A stretch of 64,000 nucleotides of DNA from RPQJ01 sp963732415. GTDB lineage: Bacteria > Pseudomonadota > Gammaproteobacteria > Steroidobacterales > Steroidobacteraceae. Below, piece after piece: positions 15,518 to 25,065 of this stretch; within the stretch, counting starts at the first letter, position 1, and each line of letters starts with the position of its first letter. The notes below the pieces were generated by a model. It ran no database searches, was not told where the DNA came from, and saw only the letters and a program-made list of their open reading frames with translations. The stretch is from assembly GCA_963732415.1 (NCBI GenBank), contig CAVSZK010000019.1, positions 434,001-498,000 of the forward strand. Reading direction: 5' to 3'. The position numbers and the translations under genes are program-made.

Positions 15518-16962
15518 TGGGCGCCATGGGCTCCAGAAACTTCTTCGTCGCTGCGGCCTGCATTGCGGGGCTCGCTGCCTGCGCGGTCAAGGCGCCTCCG
15601 AAGCCTGACGAGGTCCGCAAGGACGCGCTGCAGGGCACCGAGGTCCGTGCCACCTGGGCCGCCGCCGACATCACCGGCGCCGACGCGGCTGCGGCTGCGG
15701 CAGCGATCAGCGACAACTGGCTCGCGACGTTCGACGATCCCCAGCTCACCGCGCTGGTCAACGAAGCCATCGCCCGGAACCCCGACCTGCGGGCGGCCGG
15801 GGCGCAGGTCGAGCAGGCGGCGGCCTATGCCCACTCGGCGCAGGCCCAACTGCTGCCGTGGTTCAACCTGCTCGGCACCGGCGGCGTGAAGGCCGGCGGC
15901 GGATCCGACCTTTCGTCTGCGCTGAGCGGCATCATGCTCGGCGTCTCGTGGGAGCCTGACCTCTGGGGGCGGTTGCGCTATGGGCGCAATGCGGCGGACG
16001 ACAACTATGCATCGGCGCAGGCGGATTTCGAGTTCGCCCGGCAGTCGCTGGCAGCCCAGGTTGCCCGCAGCTGGTTCATGGCCATCGAGACGAAACTGCA
16101 GCTCGAAGCCGCGGAGTCGATGGCCACGTCGGCGCGCAGCCTCGTCTCTCTGGCGCAGGATCGCCAGCGGGTGGGCAACGGCAGCGAAAAAGATGTCGCC
16201 ATCGCCCGGGCAGGACTCGGCACGATGGAGGACTCGGCGCGCCAGGCCAGGTTTGCGCACCAGCAGGCCGTGAGGTCGCTCGAGACCATCCTCGGCCGCT
16301 ATCCAGCCGCCGAACTCTCGGTTGCGGCCGAGCTTCCGGCGATGCCGGGACCGGTGCCGGTCGGCATGCCTTTGAACATGCTGGAAAGGCGCCCCGACAT
16401 AATTGCCGCCGAGCGTCGTGTGGCGGCGGCGTTCAATCGCATCGGCGAGGCCAAGGCCGCGCAATTGCCCACGATTCGACTGAATGCCAGCGTGGCCTCG
16501 CTGAGCAGCGACGTGCTGCAGCTGAAGGACGACTACAGCAACCCGAGCGGTGGCGCGGGCGGGACACTGTTTGCGCCGCTTTACCATGGCGGAGCCTTGA
16601 GGGCCCAGGTCGAGCTGAAGACGGCTGAGCAGAAGGAAGCCGTCGCACGCTATGGCAGCCAGGTGCTGCGCGCGCTGGGCGACGTCGAGAACTCGCTGTC
16701 GGCGTCCCAGATCCTGTCGCAGCGCGTGGCGATCCTTGGACAGGTGCTGGACGACCAGCAAAAGGCGCTGGAGTACGACCAGCAGGCCTACCGGGTCGGT
16801 CGCCAGGACATGCGCGGCGTCCAGCAGCAGCAGCAGCAGGTCCAGGCGGCCCGCGTGAACTACCTGCGGGCGCGCAGCGACGAACTGTCCCAGCGGGTGA
16901 ACCTGTACCTGGTGCTGGGCGGCAGCTTCGGCGAACCGGTGGCGCTCGCCGCTGCCCAGTAG
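15517..16962 (+). CDS. Outer-membrane efflux lipoprotein, NodT/TolC family
   Basis: This is a 481-residue TolC-like outer-membrane factor. The N-terminus is a lipoprotein signal with a lipobox LAAC (Cys near residue 21), and two OEP repeats follow. Typical marks are 'NWLATFDDPQLTALVNEAI', 'LGVSWEPDLWGRLRYGRNA' and 'MLERRPDIIAAERRVAAAF', the last being the strongly conserved LxxRPDI segment. The ATG at 15517 overlaps the HlyD stop by one base; a TTG three bases earlier is possible. A run of five Gln residues lies near residue 435. It would give the adaptor encoded upstream an exit duct through the outer membrane. Confidence 0.92.
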   Translation: MGAMGSRNFFVAAACIAGLAACAVKAPPKPDEVRKDALQGTEVRATWAAADITGADAAAAAAAISDNWLATFDDPQLTALVNEAIARNPDLRAAGAQVEQAAAYAHSAQAQLLPWFNLLGTGGVKAGGGSDLSSALSGIMLGVSWEPDLWGRLRYGRNAADDNYASAQADFEFARQSLAAQVARSWFMAIETKLQLEAAESMATSARSLVSLAQDRQRVGNGSEKDVAIARAGLGTMEDSARQARFAHQQAVRSLETILGRYPAAELSVAAELPAMPGPVPVGMPLNMLERRPDIIAAERRVAAAFNRIGEAKAAQLPTIRLNASVASLSSDVLQLKDDYSNPSGGAGGTLFAPLYHGGALRAQVELKTAEQKEAVARYGSQVLRALGDVENSLSASQILSQRVAILGQVLDDQQKALEYDQQAYRVGRQDMRGVQQQQQQVQAARVNYLRARSDELSQRVNLYLVLGGSFGEPVALAAAQ

Positions 16963-17167
16963 CCCGGGTCACGGAGGGGCCAGTACCCTCGATCGTTGAC
17001 GATTAGCGCCGTCCCATTCCGCTTGCGGTCCCCGTCAAGCGACGCCACCATCCATGGCAGCCCGTTCGGGCGAGGTTTCGCCAGGATCCAGGAATGCGTG
17101 TGTAACGCAACGGGGATATCCCCGGTCTGTGTAGTCGAGACCCCCAAATGGGCACGAGCGAGGCAGC

Positions 17168-18112
<945 letters not shown>

Positions 18113-18115
18113 ATC

Positions 18116-18715
18116 GTGCGGCGCCACGCGAAGCCCCTGTTCTTCCTGCTCTGCTCGATGCCGCTCGCCTGGCTGGCGGCTCGCGCCTTTGGAATCGCCG
18201 GCGCAGGACTGGGAGCCAACCCCGTGGACGAACTCCAGGACCAGTTGGGGCAGTGGGGACTGCGGCTACTGCTCGCAACGCTGTGCGTCACGCCGCTGGC
18301 CTCAACCATGCGCGTGCCGTGGATCATGGGTCTCAGGCGCATGCTCGGGCTCTTCTCGTTCACCTACATCGTCCTGCACTTCGCGAACTGGCTGGTACTC
18401 GACCGCTGGTTCGATGGCAGCGCCATCATTGCGGACATCGCGAAGCGTCCCTACATCACCGTAGGCTTTGCGTCGCTGTTGATGCTGCTGCCGCTGGCCG
18501 TGACATCGACCAACGGCTGGATGAGGCGCCTCGGCCGCCGCTGGCATCGGCTGCATCGCCTGGTGTATCCGGCTGCGATCCTCGGCTGCGTGCACTACTG
18601 GTGGCAGGTCAAAGCCGACTGGCGCGAACCGCTGCTGTACTCCGCCGTGCTGGCGGTACTCCTGGCGTGGAGACTGCGTCGCGCCCGGCTCAGGGCGCGG
18701 AACCACGCAGCTTGA
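18116..18715 (+). CDS. msrQ: Protein-methionine-sulfoxide reductase heme-binding subunit MsrQ
   Basis: This is a 199-residue inner-membrane b-type cytochrome that passes electrons from the quinone pool to MsrP. It has about six hydrophobic helices, with histidines typical of the ferric-reductase-like domain at 'TYIVLHFANWLVLD' (near residue 85) and 'WHRLHRLVYPAAILGCVHYWW' (two segments near 140-165). The start is GTG at 18116, immediately downstream of msrP. The last 26 bases overlap the 3' end of the opposite-strand DMT transporter gene. Confidence 0.95.
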   Translation: MRRHAKPLFFLLCSMPLAWLAARAFGIAGAGLGANPVDELQDQLGQWGLRLLLATLCVTPLASTMRVPWIMGLRRMLGLFSFTYIVLHFANWLVLDRWFDGSAIIADIAKRPYITVGFASLLMLLPLAVTSTNGWMRRLGRRWHRLHRLVYPAAILGCVHYWWQVKADWREPLLYSAVLAVLLAWRLRRARLRARNHAA

Positions 18716-19580
18716 TCAGCGTGTGCACCAGCACCGAGCCTACGATCAGCGCGACGCCCAGGTAGAAAGACGCGGAAAGTTCACGCTGCTCGCCGAGCAG
18801 CACGATGGCAAGCAGCACCGCGTACACTGGTTCCAGGCTGATGGCCAACTGAGCCGTGAACGCGCTGGTGTGCCGCAGCGCGTGCAGCGAGAGCGTGAAG
18901 GGCAGCAGCGTGCAGGCAATGGCCAGCGTCGCGAGCAGTGCGAAGTCCCGGCCGTCGGGCAACGGAAATGCCGGCCCGGGCCCGGGCATCAGCAACGCAA
19001 CGACGCTCAGGAATGCCGTGCCGGCAGCGAGCTCGACCCATGTCATCAGAAGTGGTGCAGCGCGCTCGACGATGCGCTTGTTCAGCGAGCCGAAAATCGC
19101 GACCAGGAACGCCGACAGGCCCCCCACCAGGATTCCGGCATGCATGGCCTCGGGCGTCCCGCCAACAACCAGCGCCACGCCCGGCAACGCGACGATGCCG
19201 ATCAGCAGTTCGCGAGGGTCGAAGGCTCGCCTGGCGATCCACGGTTCGACCACCGCCATGCAGATTGGCGCGATGGCCATGCAACTGGCGGCCACTGACG
19301 CATTCGACAATTTGATCGCACCGTAGAACGTCAGCCAGTGCAGCGCCACAATGACGCCGGCGCCGGAGAACAGCAGCAGCGTCCTGATGTCAGTCGTGCG
19401 CAGCGCGCGCCAGACCGGCGGCCAGAGCGCGATGGCGGCCACGACCAGCAGCATTCGCCACCAGACCAGCGGCAGCGCCGGCAGGCTGATCAGCTTGCCG
19501 AGAATCGCGGTGAAACCCCACAGCACGACGCAGAAGTGAATCTGCAGCAGCGCCGTGTGGACCGGTGGTCTCGCCGACAA
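18690..19580 (-). CDS. DMT superfamily (EamA) transporter
   Basis: This is a roughly 296-residue membrane protein with ten hydrophobic helices in two EamA halves ('FCVVLWGFTAILGKL' and 'LVGGLSAFLVAIFGSLNKRI' mark the starts of the halves). Members export amino acids, metabolites or drugs. I place the start at TTG 19580, where AGGA lies six bases upstream. The frame stays open to 19778, but the residues before 19580 are low-complexity and overlap the next gene upstream. It lies 56 bases downstream of the KAS III-like gene on the same strand. Confidence 0.85.
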   Translation of the reverse strand: MSARPPVHTALLQIHFCVVLWGFTAILGKLISLPALPLVWWRMLLVVAAIALWPPVWRALRTTDIRTLLLFSGAGVIVALHWLTFYGAIKLSNASVAASCMAIAPICMAVVEPWIARRAFDPRELLIGIVALPGVALVVGGTPEAMHAGILVGGLSAFLVAIFGSLNKRIVERAAPLLMTWVELAAGTAFLSVVALLMPGPGPAFPLPDGRDFALLATLAIACTLLPFTLSLHALRHTSAFTAQLAISLEPVYAVLLAIVLLGEQRELSASFYLGVALIVGSVLVHTLIKLRGSAP

Positions 19581-19636
19581 GCTCGTTCCTCGCCGCACGC
19601 GGCCGCGCCCGGCACATTTACACCGCGAGCGCGCCC

Positions 19637-20719
19637 TCAGGCCGCGGTCGCGGCGGCCTTGCGCTGCCTGTAGCGCGTCACCATTTCCAGCGCCGTTTCG
19701 CCACAGGGCGGAAGCTCGACCTCCGACGTGCCGAGCGGCGTGACGCGATCGCCCCATCGAATCAGGTGGGCGCACCACGTGAGTCCTGCGCCGAACGCCG
19801 GCAGCAGCAACAGGTTTCCCGGCGCGACGCGTCCCTCCTCCAGCGCCTCTACCAGCGCGACGGGTACGGTCGCCGCCGACATGTTGCCGTAGCGATGGAC
19901 ATTGACGAACACGCGCTCCATCGGCATGCCCGCACGCTTAGCAACCGCCTCGATGATCCGGAGGTTGGCCTGGTGCGGGATCACCAGGTCGATGTCGTCC
20001 GCTGCGACGTTTCGTTTCGCAAGCACGTCCGCGCACGCGCCAGACATGCCGATGACCGCGCGCTTGAATATTTCCTGGCCTTCGAAAATCCAGTTTGTGT
20101 CGCCGTACAGGCGCGTGAGGTCGGCGTAACGGGTTCCCATGCCCTCCACGACCAGTGTATCGCGAGCATCGCTGTCGCAGCCCAGGCGCTCGGCGAGCAA
20201 TCCCTCCTCCCGGTCGGTGGCCTGCAGCACCACCGCGGCGCAGCCGTCGCCGAACAGCACCGCGACTCCACGGTTGTTCCAGTCCATGAACGCGCTGATC
20301 AGTTCGCCGCCGATCACCAGCGCATTGCGCACGACGCCGGTGCGGATCATGGCCGTAGCCGTGCTGAGTCCATACAGGAAGCTGGTGCAGGCAGTATTGA
20401 CGTCCATGGACGCCGCATTCTTTGCGCCGATTCGAACCTGGATCCCGGAAGCCTGGTTCGGCACCTGGTCATCAAAGCTGCAGGTCCCGAAAACGATCAG
20501 GTCCACCTCGGAACCATCGATGCCCGCCGCTGCCAGTGCACGCATCGACGCCACGTACGCGAGATCGGTGAGCTTTACGTGCGATATGCGACGCTCACGG
20601 ATACCGGTGCGCGAGACGATCCACTCATCGTTGGTGTCGAAGATGGTTGCGAGGTCGGCATTGGTCAAGACGGCCGGCGGGAGGCACTTGCCCCAGCCCG
20701 TTATGGCGGCGTAAGTCAC
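19637..20719 (-). CDS. 3-oxoacyl-ACP synthase III (KAS III/FabH-like)
   Basis: This 360-residue thiolase-fold condensing enzyme has all three catalytic residues: Cys111 ('NTACTSFLYG'), His249 ('IPHQANLR') and Asn279 ('RYGNMSAA'). It should join an acyl-CoA or acyl-ACP starter to a malonyl unit. It is about 35-40 residues longer than typical FabH, with extra length at the C-terminus after 'GAGLTWCAHLIRWG'. It is not next to other fab genes, so it may serve a special starter unit rather than the main fatty-acid pathway. The start is a GTG at 20719. The nearest upstream gene on the strand is HMG-CoA lyase, 114 bases away. Confidence 0.88.
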   Translation of the reverse strand: MTYAAITGWGKCLPPAVLTNADLATIFDTNDEWIVSRTGIRERRISHVKLTDLAYVASMRALAAAGIDGSEVDLIVFGTCSFDDQVPNQASGIQVRIGAKNAASMDVNTACTSFLYGLSTATAMIRTGVVRNALVIGGELISAFMDWNNRGVAVLFGDGCAAVVLQATDREEGLLAERLGCDSDARDTLVVEGMGTRYADLTRLYGDTNWIFEGQEIFKRAVIGMSGACADVLAKRNVAADDIDLVIPHQANLRIIEAVAKRAGMPMERVFVNVHRYGNMSAATVPVALVEALEEGRVAPGNLLLLPAFGAGLTWCAHLIRWGDRVTPLGTSEVELPPCGETALEMVTRYRQRKAAATAA

Positions 20720-20833
20720 CAGGTTGCCCTTTCGATGCGATTTGGTGCCTACACTGTACCGGAAAACCCGTGCGGCCCTCGCCCGGAACCGGGTGGCCAG
20801 GATGGCATTGCTCCACCGGAACGTGGCCGGTTT

Positions 20834-21754
20834 TTACGCCATCGATGCGGCGAACCCCGGGAAGCCGCCAGCCTTGACCAGCATTCCCGGCACCGGGTGG
20901 CCGAGCGCCTGCTGCAGCCATTTGCTGGCAGCGACCGCTGCGTCCAGCGAAATGCCGGTCTCGTACCCGCAGCGCTGCAGCATGTAGACCAGATCCTCGG
21001 TCGGAATGTTGCCGGTCGCGGCCGGGGCGAACGGGCATCCGCCGATCCCACCGAGGCTCGCATCGAGCGCCGCGACCCCGGATTGCACCGCCGCGTAGGC
21101 ATTCGCGAGCCCGGTGTTCCGCGTGTTGTGAAAATGGCAGCGTAGACGAACGCCGGGCACTGCTTCGCGCACACGCCCCACGAGTTCCTCAACCTGCGCT
21201 GGAACTCCGACACCGATAGTGTCGGCCAGTGCGATCTCGTACGGCTCCGCTACAGACACGCGTCGCGCAATCTCGAGTACGCGGGCCACGGGCATCTCGC
21301 CCTCGAACGGGCAGCCGAATGCAGTTGAAATTGTCACCTGCGCGCGGATGCCAGCGGCCTTCGCCGCGGCTGCGATGTCGAGCCATGCGGCAATCGAGTC
21401 CTCGGTGGAAACACCCTGGTTGCGCCGGTTGAACGTGTCGCTGGCCATCACGGCCATTCCGATCTCGTTACACCCCGCCGCTGCAGCGCGTTCGAAGCCG
21501 CGGCGGTTCAACACCAGCCCGACGTAGACCACGTCACCCGCAGGCGGCAGGGCCGCCAGCACCGCCTCGGCATCCGCCATCTGCGGCACTTTCTTCGGGT
21601 TTACGAAGCTCGCCACCTCGATGCGCCGCAAACCTGCGTCGATGGCCCTGCGGATGAACTCCACCTTGGACCCGGTCGAAAGGACGACGGGCTCGCTCTG
21701 CAGCCCATCACGCGGGCCTACTTCGACGATCTCGACGCGGGGGTCCGACGGCAT
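20834..21754 (-). CDS. mvaB: Hydroxymethylglutaryl-CoA lyase
   Basis: This is a 306-residue TIM-barrel lyase that splits 3-hydroxy-3-methylglutaryl-CoA into acetyl-CoA and acetoacetate, the last step of leucine breakdown. It opens with the family signature 'VEVGPRDGLQ', has 'EVASFVNPKKVPQMAD' in the substrate region, the metal ligands HFHN near residue 205, and the catalytic loop 'GGIGGCPFAPAATGN' with its essential Cys. The other leucine-degradation genes are not in the window. The divergent TPR protein gene starts 148 bases away. Confidence 0.94.
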   Translation of the reverse strand: MPSDPRVEIVEVGPRDGLQSEPVVLSTGSKVEFIRRAIDAGLRRIEVASFVNPKKVPQMADAEAVLAALPPAGDVVYVGLVLNRRGFERAAAAGCNEIGMAVMASDTFNRRNQGVSTEDSIAAWLDIAAAAKAAGIRAQVTISTAFGCPFEGEMPVARVLEIARRVSVAEPYEIALADTIGVGVPAQVEELVGRVREAVPGVRLRCHFHNTRNTGLANAYAAVQSGVAALDASLGGIGGCPFAPAATGNIPTEDLVYMLQRCGYETGISLDAAVAASKWLQQALGHPVPGMLVKAGGFPGFAASMA

Positions 21755-21902
21755 TCAGCGCACTCCATCCGTGGCCGTACAACGCAGCCGGTCACCCGCC
21801 CAACGCGGCGTACCCGGCGCCGGACCGCCTCGCGCGCGCGGCACGGCGGCTTCCGGCTACAATGCCAGCACGATAACCCGTACGAGCCTTGCGAGGACAG
21901 AC

Positions 21903-23174
21903 ATGAAAAAAACGAACCTGGTACTGATGGCGGCGCTGGCTGCCGCAGGCGTCGTTGGTGTAACGACGGGCATGCTGGCCCCGACGGCAGCCTACGCTGC
22001 GGAAGGCCAGAAAATCAGCTCCAGCATCATGAAACCGCTGAAGGCTACCCAGGCTGCGATCGCGGACAAGAACCTGGACGAGGCCATGATCCACATCCAG
22101 GAGGCCAGGGCAATCGAGCCCAAGACGCCGTACGACTCGTTCATGATCGACGAGTTCACCTGGAACGTGCTGCTGCAGAAGCAGGACTTCGCAGGTGCAG
22201 CCGCAGCGCTGGATGCGGCCGTGAATTCAGGGTTTGTCCCGCCGGCCGACGTGCCGCAGCGACTGAAGGCGCTCGCACAGCTCTACTACAAGGCGGAAAA
22301 CTATCCAAAGGCCGCAGAATTTGGAAATCGTTACCTGGAAGCGGTGCCGGGCGATCGCGAGATGGGCGTGCTGGTGGCCCAGAGCTACTACCTCGAGAAG
22401 GACTACGCGGGCGCGCGCGCAGCAGTTCAGAAGCTCACCGCGGGCGAAGCAAAACCCAGCGAACAGCTTCTGCTGATCAACCTGCGCTGCAACTTCGAGC
22501 TCAAGGACCGGCCTGGCACGATGCAGGCGATCGAGGCCCTGATCCGCAACTACCCCCAGAAGAAGTACTGGGAGGACCTGCTCACCAACCAGCTCTACGA
22601 AACCAAGGGCGACCGGGAACTGCGCGCGCTTTTCCGCCTGATGGACCAGACCAAGACGCTGGACAAGGCCGACGAATATTCGGAGATGGCCAACGTACTC
22701 TTCGCGGGCGGCTTCCCCGCAGAAGCAGCGGGAGTCCTCGAGCGCGGCATGGCCGCCAACGTATTCACCGGCGAGGCTCTGACGCGAGCAAAGGCCAGTC
22801 TCGAGCGGGATCGGGCGGGAGCTGCCACGGACAGCAAGGAACTGCCTGGTGCCGCGAAAGCTCTCGCGGACGCGAAGACCGGCAACGACATGGTCGCCAT
22901 CGGCAAGCTCTTTTTCAGCTCAGGTGACTACGCCAAAGCCGCCGACGCGGTCCAGAAAGGCCTGGCCAAGGGCGGAGTCGCGGATATCGACGATGCAAAC
23001 GCGCTGCTGGGCATTGCCCTGGTTCGTTCCGGCAAGCCGAACGACGCACGGGCTGCGTTCGACGCCGTCAAGGACCCCAAGTTCGCAGCAGTCACGCGGC
23101 TATGGGTACTCTACCTGGATTCATCGGCTGCGGCTGCGGCGGCTCCGGCCGCAGCAGAAGCACCGGCTGGCTGA
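21903..23174 (+). CDS. Periplasmic TPR-repeat protein, paralogue of the gene at 23279-24496
   Basis: This is a 423-residue exported protein. A signal peptide spans residues 1-29 (MKKTN... to AYAA). The rest is alpha-helical with degenerate tetratricopeptide repeats such as 'KALAQLYYKAENYPKAAEFGNRY' (two helices), 'LVAQSYYLEKDYAGARAAV' and 'IGKLFFSSGDYAKAADAVQKGL'. A low-complexity Ala-rich tail ends it. The start at ATG 21903 has GAGGA upstream. Its closest visible relative is the convergently oriented gene just downstream: both share the signal, the repeat order and the 'A..F.A.KDP.FA.V..LW' ending. In related genomes such proteins accompany TonB/ExbB/ExbD sets; a role in that system is inferred. 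Confidence 0.82.
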   Translation: MKKTNLVLMAALAAAGVVGVTTGMLAPTAAYAAEGQKISSSIMKPLKATQAAIADKNLDEAMIHIQEARAIEPKTPYDSFMIDEFTWNVLLQKQDFAGAAAALDAAVNSGFVPPADVPQRLKALAQLYYKAENYPKAAEFGNRYLEAVPGDREMGVLVAQSYYLEKDYAGARAAVQKLTAGEAKPSEQLLLINLRCNFELKDRPGTMQAIEALIRNYPQKKYWEDLLTNQLYETKGDRELRALFRLMDQTKTLDKADEYSEMANVLFAGGFPAEAAGVLERGMAANVFTGEALTRAKASLERDRAGAATDSKELPGAAKALADAKTGNDMVAIGKLFFSSGDYAKAADAVQKGLAKGGVADIDDANALLGIALVRSGKPNDARAAFDAVKDPKFAAVTRLWVLYLDSSAAAAAAPAAAEAPAG

Positions 23175-23201
23175 TCCAGCCCGCGCCCCTGGAAATCAAG
23201 A

Positions 23202-23231
23202 GGCCCCGCGGTTTTGCCGCGGGGCCTTTTT
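23202..23231 (+). terminator. Intrinsic terminator between the convergent TPR genes
   Basis: A 10-bp perfect GC-rich stem (GGCCCCGCGG at 23202-23211 with its complement at 23217-23226) and a 5-base loop TTTTG are followed by five T. It lies 28 bases after the stop of the rightward TPR gene. On the opposite strand no U-run follows the stem. Confidence 0.9.
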
Positions 23232-23278
23232 CCTGGCCAGTCCATCAGGCCACGGGGCTGCCCCCGGCCGGCCTGGGC

Positions 23279-24496
23279 TCAGCGACCCTTGATGATCCAG
23301 AGCTTCGCGACTTCCGCGAACTGGGGATCCTTGATCGCGGCAAATGCCTTGTTGGCCTCAGCTGTCTTGCCCTGGCGGGAAAGCGCGATCCCGTACAGCA
23401 TCTCGGCGCGGTCCGTATCCTCGAGCCCGCCCTTGGCAAGTGCCTGTGCCAGCACGGGGGTAGCCTTGGCATACTCGCCAGCGCTGAAATACAACTTGCC
23501 GACCTCGTAGATCTGCATGCCTGTCTTGGCCGCGGCAAGCGTCGCGGCCGCCTTCGGAAGCTGCTGCCGCTCAATGTCGGCGCGCCGCGTCGCCGCCTGC
23601 AGAGTGCGCTGGGCGCGACTGAGGTCCTCGCCCTGGAACACGCCTTCGGTCAGCCCCTGCTGGATCACCCGCTCACCCTCGATCGCAAAGCCGGCGACCA
23701 CGAGCCCCTGCGACATGTCGGTGTACTGGCGGGCCTTGGTGAGCCCACCCACGTCCTCGGCGAGCCGATACAGCGCCAACAGTTCATCGTCGTGCTTCGT
23801 CTTGGATATGTATCCGTCGAGTACACGCTGCCAGGTGTCCTTGCTCGGGTAGTACTTGAGCAGCAGGTCAAGCGCCTTGGCGGTGCCGACCGGGTCGCTG
23901 ATTTCGTAGCTCGAACGCAGCATGAGCTGCAGGACATCCTCGCTCGGTCGCTTGCCACCCGCGGTCATCCGGTCGGCCGCCGCGATGGCGTTCTTGTAGT
24001 CCTTCTGCTGGTAATAGGCCTGGGCGACAAGCAGTTGCATCTCCTGGTCGCCGGGCACGGACTTCAGGTACTGGTCGGCGTACTGGATGGCCTTGCCGAA
24101 GCTATCACCACGGAAGTAGAGCTGCGCCAGCGTCTTGGTGCGCTGGACCTTCTCGCCTGCGGGCATCTGCCCGGATCCAATCTGCTGCTCGAGCAGCCGG
24201 GCCGCGTCGAGGTTACGGCCCTGCTGCAGGTACACGTACCAGAGCAATTCGTTGACCTTGTACTGCTCGAACGCGGTCTTGCCAGAGACGTCCTGTGCCT
24301 GCTTGATCGACGCAAGGGCGCCATTCCAGTTCTTCTTCTTGATCGCGTCCTGCGCGGCCTTGAGGTACTGGCCCACGGCAGGACCCACCTGCTGCGCGGC
24401 GGTCGCCGTCGCGGGAACGAGGAGCAACGCCGCCGTCGCACCTGCCACGCTGCACACCGCGAGCGCGGCGCTCAGTACGTACGTTGCCTTCCTCAT
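23279..24496 (-). CDS. Periplasmic TPR-repeat protein downstream of exbBDD
   Basis: This 405-residue exported TPR protein has a signal peptide at residues 1-33 and repeats such as 'QLLVAQAYYQQKDYKNAIAAAD' and 'YEVGKLYFSAGEYAKATPVLAQAL'. It is paralogous to the convergent gene at 21903. The ATG at 24496 is chosen because GAGG lies 6 bases upstream; the frame reaches 24532. It follows the second exbD gene on the same strand after a hairpin with a short U-run, so its expression may be partly separated from exbBDD. It probably acts in the periplasm with the TonB-type energy-transduction complex, but no direct function is known. Confidence 0.82.
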   Translation of the reverse strand: MRKATYVLSAALAVCSVAGATAALLLVPATATAAQQVGPAVGQYLKAAQDAIKKKNWNGALASIKQAQDVSGKTAFEQYKVNELLWYVYLQQGRNLDAARLLEQQIGSGQMPAGEKVQRTKTLAQLYFRGDSFGKAIQYADQYLKSVPGDQEMQLLVAQAYYQQKDYKNAIAAADRMTAGGKRPSEDVLQLMLRSSYEISDPVGTAKALDLLLKYYPSKDTWQRVLDGYISKTKHDDELLALYRLAEDVGGLTKARQYTDMSQGLVVAGFAIEGERVIQQGLTEGVFQGEDLSRAQRTLQAATRRADIERQQLPKAAATLAAAKTGMQIYEVGKLYFSAGEYAKATPVLAQALAKGGLEDTDRAEMLYGIALSRQGKTAEANKAFAAIKDPQFAEVAKLWIIKGR

Positions 24497-24509
24497 CGGT
24501 CGCCTCACT

Positions 24510-24525
24510 GGGAGCGTGTGCTCCC
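24510..24525 (-). other. Small hairpin in the leader of the TPR gene
   Basis: A perfect inverted repeat GGGAGC-GTGT-GCTCCC lies 13 bases upstream of the TPR gene start. It could affect translation or mRNA stability. I see no U-run that would make it a terminator. Confidence 0.4.
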
Positions 24526-24530
24526 CTTTC

Positions 24531-24566
24531 AAGATAAAAGCCGCCGGGACTCATCGCCCCGGCAGC
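24531..24566 (-). terminator. Probable intrinsic terminator or attenuator after exbD
   Basis: On the minus strand a 9-bp stem (one G-U pair) is formed by the arms at 24558-24566 and 24540-24548 around a 9-base loop, and is followed by TTTTATCTT. It sits between the stop of the second exbD and the start of the TPR gene. It may end the tonB-exbBDD transcript or reduce read-through into the TPR gene. Confidence 0.65.
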
Positions 24567-24617
24567 CTCGTTGATTACGGGACCGCCGGCGGGCACACAG
24601 GCCCGCACCGGCCGTGC

Positions 24618-25034
24618 CTACATGAATTGCTCGTTGCCCACGAATCCGATCTTGAGAAGCCCATTGCGCTGGGCCGACGCCAGCACCCTGGCCACGACAT
24701 CGTAATCCACCCGCTTGCTCGGCCAGATGTGCAACTCGGGCTGCGGATCGTTGGCAGCTTCGCGGTTGAAATAGGCGTCCAGCGTGTCGAAATCCGGGAC
24801 CGGCGTACCGTTCCAGAGCACCGTTCCGTCGAAATCGATCTCGAGGTTGATGACCACCGGCTCGACCTGCGAAGGCGCGTTGGTGGCCCGTGGCATGTCG
24901 AGCTTCACCGCGTGGGTCATCACAGGGATGGTGATGATGAACATGACGAGCAGGACGAGCAGGACGTCGATCAACGGCGTCATGTTCATTTCCATCATTG
25001 GCCCGTCTTCGTCACCACCTGCGTTCATTGACAT
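24618..25034 (-). CDS. exbD: ExbD/TolR-family biopolymer transport protein (second copy)
   Basis: This 138-residue protein has one membrane helix (residues 19-41, 'MTPLIDVLLVLLVMFIITIP'), preceded by a short acidic cytoplasmic tail and followed by a periplasmic domain. The membrane segment contains the essential Asp of the ExbD/TolR/MotB proton path (TPLIDVLLV). It would work with the ExbB-like gene upstream to power TonB. It lies 31 bases downstream of the first exbD. The two copies differ clearly in their periplasmic parts, so a heteromeric ExbD pair is plausible, as known for some Xanthomonas systems. Confidence 0.93.
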   Translation of the reverse strand: MSMNAGGDEDGPMMEMNMTPLIDVLLVLLVMFIITIPVMTHAVKLDMPRATNAPSQVEPVVINLEIDFDGTVLWNGTPVPDFDTLDAYFNREAANDPQPELHIWPSKRVDYDVVARVLASAQRNGLLKIGFVGNEQFM

Positions 25035-25065
25035 TCGACTGACTCCAGGAATTGAGGCCGTCGCT

